Positions 23,446-35,500 of a DNA stretch of 64,000 bases are shown in pieces. The notes under the pieces are model-generated. The model ran no database searches and was not told where the DNA came from. It worked only from the letters and a program-made list of their open reading frames with translations. A program made the translations under genes and the position numbers. Each line of letters starts with the position of its first letter. The stretch's first letter is position 1. Source of the DNA: Zygnema cylindricum. Taxonomy: Eukaryota > Streptophyta > Zygnematophyceae > Zygnematales > Zygnemataceae. The stretch covers positions 90,911-154,910 of the forward strand of contig JBBHKE010003142.1 of the NCBI GenBank assembly GCA_037447655.1, in the 5' to 3' direction.

Positions 23446-25695
23446 GACTGAAAGGCTTAGGTTCTGAATGTGATGGTGGGTCACGTCAAAGCACCTGTTG
23501 AAGGAGTAGAAAAGAAGGAAAGGTAGACTGGGATTGAGACACGGGAAGCCCAGAGAAACTTCGGTCAAACAGAGATATCTCAAATCAAGTCCAACCATCC
23601 ACTTATGTCAACAACTTGCATGCCCATCGAATGCTTGATGATAAAATGCAAAATGTTGACAATAAGCTTAACTAATCCTAGGTTTTCCATCACTGACTTT
23701 GACAAGGCTATCACAAGGTTTTGTTTCTCTAGTTATCAGGAAACTCAAGGTTTTGCTTGCCCGTTGAATGATCCATGCTGCAATAGAAGAAGAAAAGGAA
23801 CATCGAACTTGTCAAGTTATGGACCATAGAAGAGGGTATTTAATAGCAACATGCCTAAACCTGGAATATTTTAAGAAGTGTGTCCATAAGCAAAAAGCAC
23901 GACCACAACTTTTTCCGCCGTTTAGTGCTAATAGACGAGTGTCTCAAGTAGAATGACATGACATGGCCATGCGCTATCGAAGTCTTAAAGCCAACTCTTA
24001 AAAAGGAGGGGAGAGAGGGGACAGGGATGTGGGAATGGTCTAATCATGTGACTGTGTCCCATGCATTGGCTCCTTTTTTCTTTCTCATGAATTGCTTGGA
24101 ACCAAAACGGTACTAAGTAACACGTGAGGATGAGCTGCAAAGTTCCTTTAAATTTGCACCTTTTCGCGTTTTTATTGTTTTCCTAGTTGAAGGACAAATG
24201 AATATCCCGGCCTTCTGCCTTTTCTTCCTCGAGACAAAAATAATGCCAAGACAAAAGTAGAATTTAAATGGTTTGCAACACTTCTAGGAATGAAAAGCTT
24301 CTATAACCACCATCATAACTTGCAATTGACACAGTGAATGTGCGGAAGATTGCTATCATCTAACTGTTTTCCTTTTCTGTTAGACACATGAAAGTCAAAT
24401 ATTCAATGGCCCTTAATTGTGAGTACTCCACTTGCATTGTGTTTTCCTTCACCTTTGTGTTGTTAACGTACAAGCAATGGCAGTGCTATGTTGCTCACCG
24501 TCATTCATGTGATTTTTTTTTGTCATCATGGTAACATTCTTAAGTGACAATTAATACTTTCTCGCCAATCAGATGAATTTCACACTAGTTCGTGTTGTAC
24601 TCTGAACAGATTGACCTAAATCATTGAATAACAATGTTTAATAAAAAGTGTGGATCACAAAAACAGTGGTGAACAATATATGGTTTGTACTAAAAAGATT
24701 CATTTGAATATTCTTGACAGAGAGAAATGAATAAGTCCGCATTAATGATGGTAAATATGTAGTGACAATATGATAGTACAAGTTATGCATTCTCGAGTGT
24801 GCCAAATACTATTTTGTGGTTACCCTGAGATTCGAACTGAGACAAATAGAGATAAACAGCGGAAATCACTTTCTCATCGCCTTTAACAAATTCAGGCTCC
24901 TATGTCCGTTTGAGAGGGCTAAAAAGAAGAGAGGGAAATAATAACAAGAGTTGTTGACTTCTCTCGCCAGAATTCAATGCAAAACTGCAAATGACAAATA
25001 TATTTTTTCTAGCCGGTCAATTTCACCAGAAGTAGAACCTCAACCAATTAATTTCACATACTCATACATGGAAATGAGCAGGAAAAAATACATATTATTA
25101 CGAAGGGCGACGCACAACAGTTTTTCGTTTTTGCAATAAACAAAAGAAAACCTTGGAACACAACGTCTACAACCTCTCCGGTTTCAACAAAAAATCGTTT
25201 GCAATTTTTTTTCAACATAAAATTTGACATGCATCCTAAATACTACATATTTGTTGTGGCGACAGATGATAGAAAGCTTGAATATGAAGAATCTACCTAA
25301 ATTGAGACAGAGTCAGAGTTTGCAAACCCTCACTTCAGTTAAACCATTTGGCGCAAACTGGAAAATTGAAAGGCATCGCAAGGAGCTTATATTCCGTAAT
25401 TTAAAAAAAAGAAAGAAAAACGACAGTTTTGCCGCTACCAGCTGATATTGCTGCTTGCTCCCCTCACTTTCAACTGGGCTGCAAACCAAAGAAAATTGGT
25501 AAACATTACCATTAGTGCAAATCCAAAACCGTGCCCTCTTTCTTTCCTGTACGGTGGTCCACTGGTCAGGTTTGCCGTACAAATGGTACACTGCTCACCA
25601 CTATTACTGTACCATATCGTTAGACACTCTAAATTCGAATGCGTGCTTTTCTTAGTTTTCTGACCCAAAATCTGAAAATCATTAAACTAGTGTTA
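23446..25695. other. Spacer without a recognised gene
   Basis: The sequence is AT-rich with only short unconvincing frames. At 24826-24845 there is a T-arm-like word, but no tRNA can be folded around it. Confidence 0.5.
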
Positions 25696-25696
25696 A

Positions 25697-26016
25697 TAAG
25701 TAGTAACCCTATTGAGTGGCCCATTTTAAGCCGCGTTCTTGAACATATTCTAGTGTAGATTCTTACACAGTGCTAACTACACCGTGAATCGCTATTAGCG
25801 TACATGACGAGGACGTGGACCATAATCTGCCACGTCTCCCGGTACTAAATTAGAATAAATGACGCTAATTTTTTCTTTACACTAATAATTTATAAACGCT
25901 AATAACGATTCGCGGTGTAGTGCTAATAAGCAATAAGTAATAACCCTATTGAGTGGCCCATTTTAAGCCGCGTTCTAGAACATATTCTAGTGTAGATTCT
26001 TACAGAGTGCTAACGC
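25697..26016. repeat. Direct repeat of about 80 bp flanking a MITE
   Basis: The segments at about 25697-25776 and 25930-26016 share ACCCTATTGAGTGGCCCA, AAGCCGCGTTCT and TCTAGTGTAGATTCTTACA with few differences. The MITE at 25780-25917 lies between them. The order suggests a local duplication that enclosed the element. Confidence 0.75.
25780..25917. mobile_element. MITE, family A, short version
   Basis: The left end is CACCGTGAATCGCTATTAG and the right end is CTAATAACGATTCGCGGTG, with TA on both sides. At 138 bp it is the smallest copy in the window. Confidence 0.8.
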
Positions 26017-26055
26017 TGATAATTCACTACACTGTATCATCGTGTACCATCACTA

Positions 26056-26254
26056 CACCTTGAATCGTTATTAGCGTATAGAAATTATTAGTGTAAATAA
26101 AAAATTAGCATCATTCATTCTAAAATAGTGCTAAGAGACGTGGTAGATTTTGGTCCATGTCCTTAAATAGTATAGTTTATTATATTTAAGGTATCAATGT
26201 CAAAATTTAGGGGTGCCGATATAGCGTACATAAGGCTAATAACGATTCACGGTG
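26056..26254. mobile_element. MITE, family A, 199-bp version, forward
   Basis: The ends are CACCTTGAATCGTTATTAG and CTAATAACGATTCACGGTG, TA-flanked. It is nearly identical in length and sequence to 46880-47078 and inverted relative to 26281-26479. Confidence 0.85.
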
Positions 26255-26280
26255 TACTGTACACTGTACCATCGTTACTA

Positions 26281-26479
26281 CACCGTGAATCGTTATTAGC
26301 CTTATGTACGCTATATCGGCACCCCAAAATTTTGACATTGATACCTTAAATATTATAAATTACACTATTTAAGAACGTGGATAATAAGCTGCCACGTCTC
26401 CTGGCACTAAATTAGAATGAATGATGCTAATTTTTTCTTTACACTAATAATTTCTATACGCTAATAACGATTCAAGGTG
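26281..26479. mobile_element. MITE, family A, 199-bp version, reverse
   Basis: This is the reverse-complement copy of 26056-26254, separated from it by 26 bp of GTACACTGTACC-type sequence. The pair forms a palindrome of about 420 bp. Confidence 0.85.
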
Positions 26480-26831
26480 TACTGTACATTCCCTGTTGTC
26501 GTGTTCTACGTGTTTTGTTTAACATTGTTTACAAAGGAAAGTTCGGTTTTATAAAAAACAAACGAAATAATGTTCATCTTGATGTAAAATACGGATTTAG
26601 AATTTGACATATGTAAAACCTCAAAGCATAAGAAATAAATGTGACATTATCAATCACACATGGGTCAATTTCCCGGAAAATTTTGTGACGCTGGCTCGAT
26701 TTCTATATATTTCGTTGGTGACGCGTTCATTCTACATTTCAGCAGATTAAATATTGAACAAATTATGCGTTTGCCAAGGTGGCTATTACGTAACTCTAGT
26801 TGCGATGGGTGTCGTACGGTAAGGTACAGTA

Positions 26832-27050
26832 CACCGTCGATCGTATTTAGCGTGTATGTTTTTTTTGTCACTTAAAACATCTTTTCTCCGTACATACATG
26901 TCGGATTGTGGATCTGACGGTTGCGATTGAAAGGTAAGATTCTCAGCTATCGATTGCCGGTCTCAAATTGAAAATCGGACAAATGTGTACGGAGAAAAGA
27001 TGTTTTTAGTGGCGAAAAAAACATACACGCTAAATACGATCGACGGTCTG
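26832..27050. mobile_element. MITE, family B, complete
   Basis: The left end is CACCGTCGATCGTATTTAGC and the right end has the inverted word GCTAAATACGATCGACGG. Subterminal inverted words AAACATCTTTTCTCCGTACA and TGTACGGAGAAAAGATGTTT match the 9385 fragment. The last 2-3 bases of the right end are degenerate. Confidence 0.75.
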
Positions 27051-27329
27051 TACCGTGCAAAAGCTGTCCGTACCACTGCTGCCACGCGGAACCGAATTTA
27101 AAACTACGAATTCCCGAATTTGTCAACAGACAAAATACCGTACTACTGTACTGTATGAAACAGTGAGGGTTATACGACCTGGCTGTTTCTTCTTGAAGGA
27201 CGGGGACGCCATAGATTGGAGAATTTATTTTCTCAGTTCTTGGTGAAGTGAAATTTGGAGCCGTAAGCTTTTCAATTGAAATCAAAAAAATAACTACGTT
27301 GTTCAAAAATCTATTCCTTTTAAGTTATC

Positions 27330-29031
27330 ATGGCTGCCCCTGAACCTCCTCGCCAGGATGGATCTCTCATTGCCATTATTGCTGATGAGGTAATTTTTGT
27401 AGCATTTCTACTTTCTGCGGTTATGGAGTACCCCTTATTTTTTTGCCACAGTTTAGAAGTTTCAAAATCGTGTGTTCCACATATTTTTCCCTTGCTTGTT
27501 CTTATTAGGGTTGACACTGACTGTTACCTTTTTTTTTTCCCTCTCTTCGTGTCAGGATACCATTACGGGATTTCTATTAGCAGGTGTCGGCAATGTTGAC
27601 CTTCGCCGTCGGAAAAATTACTTAGTTGTAGACTCCAGTACGTACCCTTCTGAGGATGAAATCAAAGCCTGTTTGTTTAGATCTTAATGCTTGGTGGCAC
27701 CGTTTCTCATTTGAAACAAATATTGCTACTATCGCTTGAAATTACGCCCCGAGTTAGCATCAAATACTATCAACTTTATTCTTCAAAAGTAGTGCAGTCC
27801 TCATTTGTGCGGTTTGAAGTGACCTAATCTCTGAAATCCATGTGTTTGAAAGAGCGTGAGCATAAATTTTGTAGTGCCTTGGGATTATATCGTTTTTTGG
27901 CCTGTACATATTATACTCTGTTCATATGGTGTCGTTAATTTCTTAACCAGTAGTGTTTTTCTAGGGAAATGACTGTTGCAGCAAGTAGTTTCAGATCACC
28001 ATAGAACTGATCTTCTAAAGTCTGAGCGTTCTGCTGGTTTGTTCAATTTTGTTGTACAGAGACTTCAACTAGAGCCATTGAAGATACATTCAAGGAATTT
28101 ACGAACCGGGATGATATTGCCATTGTGCTGATCAGCCAATATGTATGTATCAAATGCTTTACCTTTTGGTTTTACATTCGGTCAGTGCAAAGTACCTGAT
28201 ACCGTCAATGTTACCTTCAATGTATCAACGAAGTAATGGTGATGAGGATTTGATGCAGGTAACTTGTATGCATGACTATAAATGACGAAGAAATTAGGAA
28301 CTGTTTCAGAAATATTCAGTGTGATGTTTCACTTGTTTGCAGCCTGGAACCTTGTACGTTTGATAAATATATGCTCTGCATAACTTAATTCATCCCATTC
28401 TTAGGCCAATGACAACAGATTGATTGAATCTTTTCAAGAATTTCTCGGCAATGTCCAAGTTCAAGTTCTCGGCAATGTCTTATATATTCCAAGTTCAGAT
28501 CATTGTCATAGACTTGTTGAAAGTGCAATAGTTTTAATCCTGTTTACTTTAAATCTGACTTTTTGTGGATGTTCCCTTTATTGAGTACTGTTTGGTAAGC
28601 CTGTATTTCTCGTCTAGTTTAAGTGGTCCCTCAGTCAGGTGTAAAGCTATTTTATCCTTAAACTTAGTAGCTTCTTATAGCAGAGTTTGTTGGAAACAAC
28701 AATAACGTGAGCAATCAGCTCTCATATTACCAAATATATGGGAAATGCTTGTAAGTGGAACAAGGTAAAATAGTTGCAGGGTCTATGTAGCTAGGTTCCT
28801 CGTATGGTCGTTTTCTGCAAATAATTGTACTGCAGTATTTTTGACATGGAAAGTTGGTTATGAGTGCAGATTGCAAACATGATCCGCTATGCTATTGATA
28901 GCTATAACAAGACGTTGCCTGCCATTCTTGAGATTCCAAGCAAGGAGCATCCTTACGACCCTAATCAGGATTCCATTCTTTCACGGGTCAAACATATGTT
29001 TGGTGGAGATTCCGTTTCAGAGTCGCGGTAG
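27330..29031 (+). CDS. VHA-F: V-type proton ATPase subunit F, 128 aa, four exons
   Basis: Subunit F sits on the central rotor stalk of the V1 sector and couples ATP hydrolysis to proton pumping at the vacuole and endomembranes. Exons 27330-27389, 27556-27637, 28060-28142 and 28870-29031 join in phase (387 nt including TAG) with GT-AG introns. The protein runs from MAAPEPPRQDGSLIAIIADE through DTITGFLLAGVG, KNYLVVDSK, AIEDTFKEF, IAIVLISQYIANMIRYAID and PAILEIPSKEHPYDP to a VKHMFGGDS-type end. Length and motifs match the plant VHA-F family, about 128-130 aa, over the whole length. The introns grow from 166 to 727 nt. The start is the first ATG and gives the expected N-terminus. A family B MITE ends about 280 bp upstream, so it lies in the promoter region. 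Confidence 0.95.
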
Positions 29032-30440
29032 TTCCAAAAACTTGCTAGGATTGGCTTAGTGATCTTATTTCTAGGGGGTTTATTCGAATCTTCTGTCTGA
29101 AATAACGCTGATCAGCTTTTAAGCTTATATATTGAGCAGCCACCTCCTCTTGCACTCCAAAGAATAGGTGCACACCTATGTTGAGGTTTGTAGTTTAACG
29201 TAAAAATGTTTCGTTGCTGTTAGGGTATGAGTGAGTGGTGCTTCAGGTCAGCGAAAATTAGTGTGTAATTTTGCTGCGTCTTGTGGATGGTAATATTCAA
29301 GTTGTAGTCGCAGTAATGTGTTATTATCAATGTGTATAAAAATTGCCTCGCTTTCAAGAAGATTTTATTTAGACCTTTTCCCTTCATACTTTCGTCTATT
29401 ACTTTATCTTTTATGCGGAATACGTGTAACACAATCGCTAAACATAAAATTACAATTAGCCTGTGGAGGCATTTCAGTACCTTTTTTCCCCTATGTGAAG
29501 GAGAATGATGATTGTAATAAATTTATTTCGGATAAGTTTAATACTAATTTTCCGTATAAACACTGCTTGAGTGAAAAAAAAGGTAGAGATCGAACAAAAT
29601 CGCCAGTTCAAGATCAGATGACAGTATCCTGAGTATATATCGGCCAACTGATACACCATCCATAACGCATTTTGTTTGTACTCAGTGTGGACATATATTG
29701 CAACGTATGTAAAAAGATAAGTGGAAAAACCCGATAGAAAACCATCAGTTTCTGGAGCTTACAAAAATGCAGAATGGAGGTGAAAGAGCTAAAGAGTTTC
29801 AACCACAAAAACAAAAGAAAAAAAAAGGAAATTGAAAACACTGCGAAAATTTAGCGACAAGCAAAATGGATAAGCTTAATTAGCAAATAAACCCTTGTAG
29901 AAAACAAAATCCCTGTAAAAGTACCAATCTTTTTGCTAATGTGAGTAAAATCCCTCCGAGGGGACACAGCCATGTGGACTTTGGTACAAACCCCCACACC
30001 TCCCTTTGCCTTACAATACTTCCGATCCGACGGACGTCGTTCCTTGGCTCCTCCTTCGCATGCTTTCTCTCTGATACTTGTCCTGCCACTTCGTGGGGAC
30101 GCTTCTGACCTTCCCTTTATAGCACCGTGAGGCTTTTGATCGCGAGTCTGGGACTGAGGTCCCTGTTCCGACATACTCTTCTGTCTCTGCCGGGAGGCTG
30201 GGTTTAGTATCAGCTGCACACTGAATGCCGGAGGAGTTGGTGCCTTATGGCCTCCATGGTTGTCTCCCATTTTTTGGCTGGGATCCATCTCTTGTGTTTG
30301 TTGCCATCATCCCTCATGTTTTGGAAAAGGTATTATTATAGGAGTCTCTTTTGGAGGCGGCATGTTCTATCCCTCTCCTTGCTTTAGCAGATATCTCGGT
30401 TTTCTCCACCCTCTCTATGAAGCTTGTTACGCTGTTTAAG
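29032..30440. other. Spacer with one unrecognised - strand open frame
   Basis: A frame of 145 codons on the - strand (30288-29851) starts MDPSQKMGDNHGGHKAP and is basic, Ser/Arg/Lys-rich, with RPSDRKYCKAKGGVGVC in the middle. It could be a gag-like remnant or a chance frame. No motif supports a function. The rest is AT-rich. Confidence 0.3.
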
Positions 30441-30671
30441 AATTAGTATTTGACAAGGTTTTCGTCACCGTTTGATCCGAGCCTCTCGACGTGCTTCCCT
30501 TTGGTTCCTCGCATGCCCAGATCTTCCCTTGCTGGGACCTTGGTTTTGGAGCTTGGCTATTGGCTACTCCTATTCTTTCCACTCTACACTTCAAGTCTGC
30601 TCAACTCACCGCCGCCCTCAGGTTCTACCTTTCCCTTCCCTTCCTTTCCTTCCCTTCCCTTCCCTTCCCTT

Positions 30672-30985
30672 CTTATTTCTCGCTTGGCCTCCCTCATCCA
30701 CCTGTTCTCGTCTCTCTCCTTTTCTCGTGGAAACATGTCCTACGGCCCAACGGCGCTTCCCTTCCCTTCCCTTCCCTTCCCTTCCCTTCCCTTCCCTTCC
30801 CTTCCCTTCCCTTCCCTTCCCTTCCCTTCCCTTCCCTTCCCTTCCCTTCCCTTCCCTTCCCTTCCCTTCCCTTCCCTTCCCTTCCCTGCCCTTCCCTTAT
30901 CTTCTTATTTCTCGCTTGGCCTCCCTCATCCACCTGTCCTCGTCTCTCTCCTTTTCTCGTGGAAACATGTCCTACGGCCTGACGA
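30672..30985. repeat. About 80-bp direct repeat enclosing a TTCCC microsatellite
   Basis: Two near-identical segments at about 30672-30752 and 30903-30983 share TCTCGCTTGGCCTCCCTCAT and TCTCGTGGAAACATGTCCTA. Between them, at about 30756-30896, lie some 26 tandem TTCCC units that are almost pure. The polypyrimidine strand is on +. The overlapping long Pro/Phe/Ser frames are products of the repeat and not genes. Confidence 0.9.
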
Positions 30986-32525
30986 CGTCTATTTGCGTCG
31001 TTTCTCCATGGGGGGAGAGTTGATTCAAGCACATGACACTATATACGGCACCATTTGCGACACTATATCGACCATTGCTTCTAAGGGGGAGTACCGTCGG
31101 GGCTGATTGATATTGATATTGTTCTCATGTTGTCCTATATCGGTGACATTGTTTTGGTGAACCTTGCCTCAAGTATAGCCGATTGTCACACGGTTCAACA
31201 TGCTAGAGTGACCACATGGGATGTTGTTAAGAACGAGAGCGGGAGTGTGCACACCGCGAAGTTATGGATGATTTTATACCAAGGGCGGTCGAGATAATTT
31301 GTTGTTTAGGAATTGCTTGGTGGATGAGCTCCTCCGTACTTGTGGTCAGTGTCCTTTCGAGAGAAGGGGCCTTGGGAGCCTTCCTGGTTCTTTGTCTTTA
31401 CTTCTTTTTGTCGTCAACGTTTGTTTACGGCTTTAGAGTGAGTGCAATAGCTTATCTTCCTTCGATAGCCTATTGTTGTTAGGGATTGTCGACATGTTCC
31501 GAACCTCCCTCAATGTGCTTCGCCGAGCCCAAGGAATTTATGAAGTTGCTTTTAGTAGGTTTTTATCAATCACCTCCCAGTTACTGGATATTATGGATAC
31601 TATCCGTCATTTTAGTATCCAGTAACCTAGAGGTGTTTGAGGGTCAAACCCAAACCTCCCAAACCAAACCAAATTGAACCAAACGGAACAGATCCAGACT
31701 TAGCCGAATACCGCACCAAACCAAATTGGGCCAAGTGATAGTCATGGTACAAAAACCATGTAGTCGTTAAAGAAGTATTGTAAACTATTAAAGGTAGCAA
31801 GACACTCTGCATTAGTTTTCGTGTAACTTTGGCTTGTTATTGAACAAATGTGATGTCAATACATCACAAAAACAGGTGTTGTACACAAAAATTACAGTAG
31901 TGTCGTTAGTCCATATCGAACCAAGAATTTCTTGATAATGTATTTCTTGGAACCTGGAGAAGCTGATAAGGACGCGAAAATGTATTCATATATTATTACG
32001 CTTTCTGCAATTCCCACATTCTACAGAGCAGTATCTTCGCCCAGCCAGAAAACAAGTGATTACAGAAAGAGGTTAAATATATCACGAAGTAAATTTTTGC
32101 CAAAATTTCATTTGTTTTTTGTTCCTTTACCTTCCATCAAGAGCCTTTGCTTTCACACATTCCATTCACAGGAAACAATGTTTTAAAAAAGTGCAAAACG
32201 TACAAAAAGAAAATTGCAACAAAATAATGATGGGAGCAAATAGTGGTCCTAAAAAACGAAGACCAAAAATTGAACTCATTTCCGGTGGAAAGTAAACATT
32301 AATTCTCAGAATGTAGAACCTTTAGAACCTCTAGACATGCCATCCTGAGCTTATTCAAGGAAAATTTTGTCCTTTTTTGACGGCCAATCCTGTAAAACCT
32401 GCGAACTATTTTCACCACAAAAGGTTTTCCTTCTGAAACAGTTCTCCAAGAAACCACAAGTACCTAGAATATCTTGTTTTGCCGGTTTTTCCAACATTCT
32501 AAAACAATTTATAGAAATTTGTACT
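30986..32525. other. Spacer, downstream of IMP4
   Basis: Fragments of broken frames at 31090-31560 look like eroded coding sequence but match nothing I recognise. A CCAAA-rich tract lies at 31645-31730. The IMP4 3' UTR should begin just left of 32526. Confidence 0.4.
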
Positions 32526-35500
32526 TCAAAGAGCTTGGCGTTTTCGAGCAGAATTCATATATGGTCTTATGACCCACTCATTCTGTGCTTCTGCTTGATC
32601 CATAGTCCCAAGTTTTATCTGGAAAAAACAAAAAGACAACCGAAAAAGTAAATAAAAAGGAGGGAGAAATAAGTAATTTCTTACTTGTTTTCTATGGCGT
32701 ACAAAAAAATGTCTTAAAAAGGTCGTTTTCTCCTTATCCTAGAACTACATCATCTACTGTATATATATTGAAAGCTTGAGATGCAATAATGTAATCGGCC
32801 CGTTATAGAGTGAAAGAACACCGTATATCGCTATTAGCATTGATGTTTTTTTCGCCACTTAAATCAACTTTTCTCCCTCAACTCGTGTCCAATTTGTCTC
32901 CTATTTGGAGACAGCCAACCAGAAGATACGAGCCTTTATCTTTCCATTGCAACCGTCAGATCAATAACCCAACAAGTTTCCACGGAGAAAAATGAGTTTA
33001 AATGGCAAACAAAACATCAACGCTAATCACAATACACAGTCTAGTATAAGAATACAAAACATGAGAAAGTTGCCGGGTGACCTTAGTAGTAAAAGTTCAA
33101 TTTTCTTGCACCTAAAAAAAAGAAAAAATTAATAATTACCTGATACAACCTCAATTCAAACCGAGGCCCGACCTCTTTCAAATCCAAGGAAGCGGCTCCT
33201 TTGGGCTTGTCATACACATGATGTCTGCAGACACTCACCAGAAAAACAGTTTACTTTTCACTCTTTTTTCCCTAAAAAAAAAAAAAAAAAAACTCTGGAC
33301 ACATAATATTAGCTCATTAAAACCACTCAAGAGGGCAGTAAAAAAGACTGCCGATTCAGAAAAAAGGGAGAAGCAAAGACTATCAGCTCTCACTACTCCC
33401 TCAATTCCAAAAAGTTTCCAAAGCCTTTCTGGGTAAAACAAATACTAACATGGGAATTATACAAGTCCTCTAACTGGCATTCCAGGCGCAGTAGTCATAG
33501 TATTTGTATAAAAACTGTACAATTTTGTAAAAACAGTAAACTTTTTCTGTACGATTACGGTGATTACCGGCCAGTATTGCCAGTAATCGTGTACGCATAA
33601 TTTTCCTAAAGAAAGACATTTGAGGAAAGAGGTTTAAGGCAAGAAGTTTACCTGAACGAGATGTAATCTGACTGGTTTGCGAAAGTGATTAATCGTTTGC
33701 TGTCCTCTTTAGGTACCGGAAAAAGTGCCTTCAAAATTGTAGCTGTCCTCTCACCCAGCTGCAGGCCTCTCCATGAGAGGACGAATGGTCAGTCGCCACC
33801 TGGCGCACTCCCATTGACCAATCACGACTCAGTTCCAAACCCTCCTGTTTGGAACCTACCAAAGAGACCAAAAAAACCTCTAAACCATATTCCAAAAGTG
33901 TGAAAACGCATGGAAACCTTATATCTGGCAAAGTCAGTATTATATGCATAATATACGGGCTTTTTGCGTATATTACGGGTATAATATGAGATAACAACAT
34001 ATAGTGATTCCATACCTTATCGCACTTTAAAAAGCAAAGCTCTATAATGCCCATCGCTATTAGTGTAACGGAATTGTCAGTGCCAAAGAGAACTTCGCAT
34101 CAATGACATTAATTTCGTGCAAAGTAGTGTGGCTGGTTTTCCCTTAAATAGTGCTATTAAAACTATTTAATGATTTTTGACCAAAAAAAGTTGCGACCAA
34201 TTAGTGTGATAAACACTCCTAGCGATGGGCATTGCACCCCTCTGCCATTCTCTACATGTATACTGTCTCTTTAAGGGGAGAAAAAACAAACAAGCCTCAT
34301 CTTCTTCCTCCTCTCACACTCGGAGACACAGAAACAGACACGATTTTACTTATTCTATGAGTTTTACTCTCATTTGTTTCAGCTTTACTTTCAGGGCAGT
34401 AGGAAGAACTGATTACCTTGGTATTGAAGTTATTAAGAATGAGATGGGGATAAGCCTCTGACATAGTTCCGAGTGCTGTACTGTCCTTAATGTCGTGTCG
34501 CGTCACCTGTCACAAAACCCTAAAGACCATTAAAACCTAAACATCATTCACACTCTAAAGCCCCAAACATCATTCCTAACAAACTTTCTAATCCAAATTT
34601 CATATATATATATACATAAAATAAACAATAAACAGCCCTCGACAAAAACAAAAAACATGAGGTTGTCGGTAATCCAAAACCAAGAGAAACTAACCCGCAG
34701 TGGCTCAAAACAAAAGAAGAAAAACAGAACCACCTGTTCTAATCCAAAAAAAAACAAAAGATAACCATCTGTGCCCCCCCCCCTCCCCAGAAAATGAAAA
34801 AAACTAAACCTAAGAAAAAAAAAAAACTTCTGAAAGGAGAGGGGGAAGGGAAGGGGGAGGAGAAAGAGAGAGAGAGAGAGAGAGAGAATCACGTAAAGGC
34901 ACTGGGAGTGAAAGGTAAACCTTCACTCTTCCTCTCTCCTAGCCCTTGACCCTTCTGCAGCTCACAATAATTGTACGACATTGAGGAGACCGAAATAGTG
35001 ATGAACTATTAAAAAACAGAAGGAAAAGAACCTCCTGAACCCTTCACCTTCTGTGTCATTTTTAGGGTTAACGATGACTGTATCAAATTAAGGAGCCCGG
35101 AGTATGCGGTTGGTTCAGAAAAGGAAACAATAAAAAAGGTTTAACCCTTCTGTCTCTTTTTCAAAGTTTACGATAATTGTACCACATGAAGGAGACCGGA
35201 ATATGCTGTAACCCTTAACCTTCTGCTTCGGTTTTAGGGTTACGGTGATTTGTACCACGTTAAGAAGGTACAAAAAATATGTGGTTGGTTCAAAAAAAAG
35301 GTAAAAGAACTTCTGAAACCTAAACCCTTCTGTGTCTTTTTTTAAAGGTTTACGATGACCGTTGCACATTAAAGAGACCAGAATATGCGGTCAGTTCAAA
35401 AAAAAGGGAAAAAAACTTCAGAAACCTAAACCCTTCTGTGTCCTTTTTTCAAAGGTTTGCGATGATCGTACCACATTCAGGAGACCGAAATATGCAGTCG

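Noticed and set aside
24820-24900. tRNA candidate around the word GAGATTCGAACTGAG
   Set aside because: Only a T-loop-like word is present; no acceptor, D or anticodon arm can be formed.
30450-31106. Three long overlapping frames of Pro/Phe/Ser repeats
   Set aside because: They are created by the TTCCC microsatellite, which is open in several frames on both strands. No codon pattern or splice structure supports a protein.
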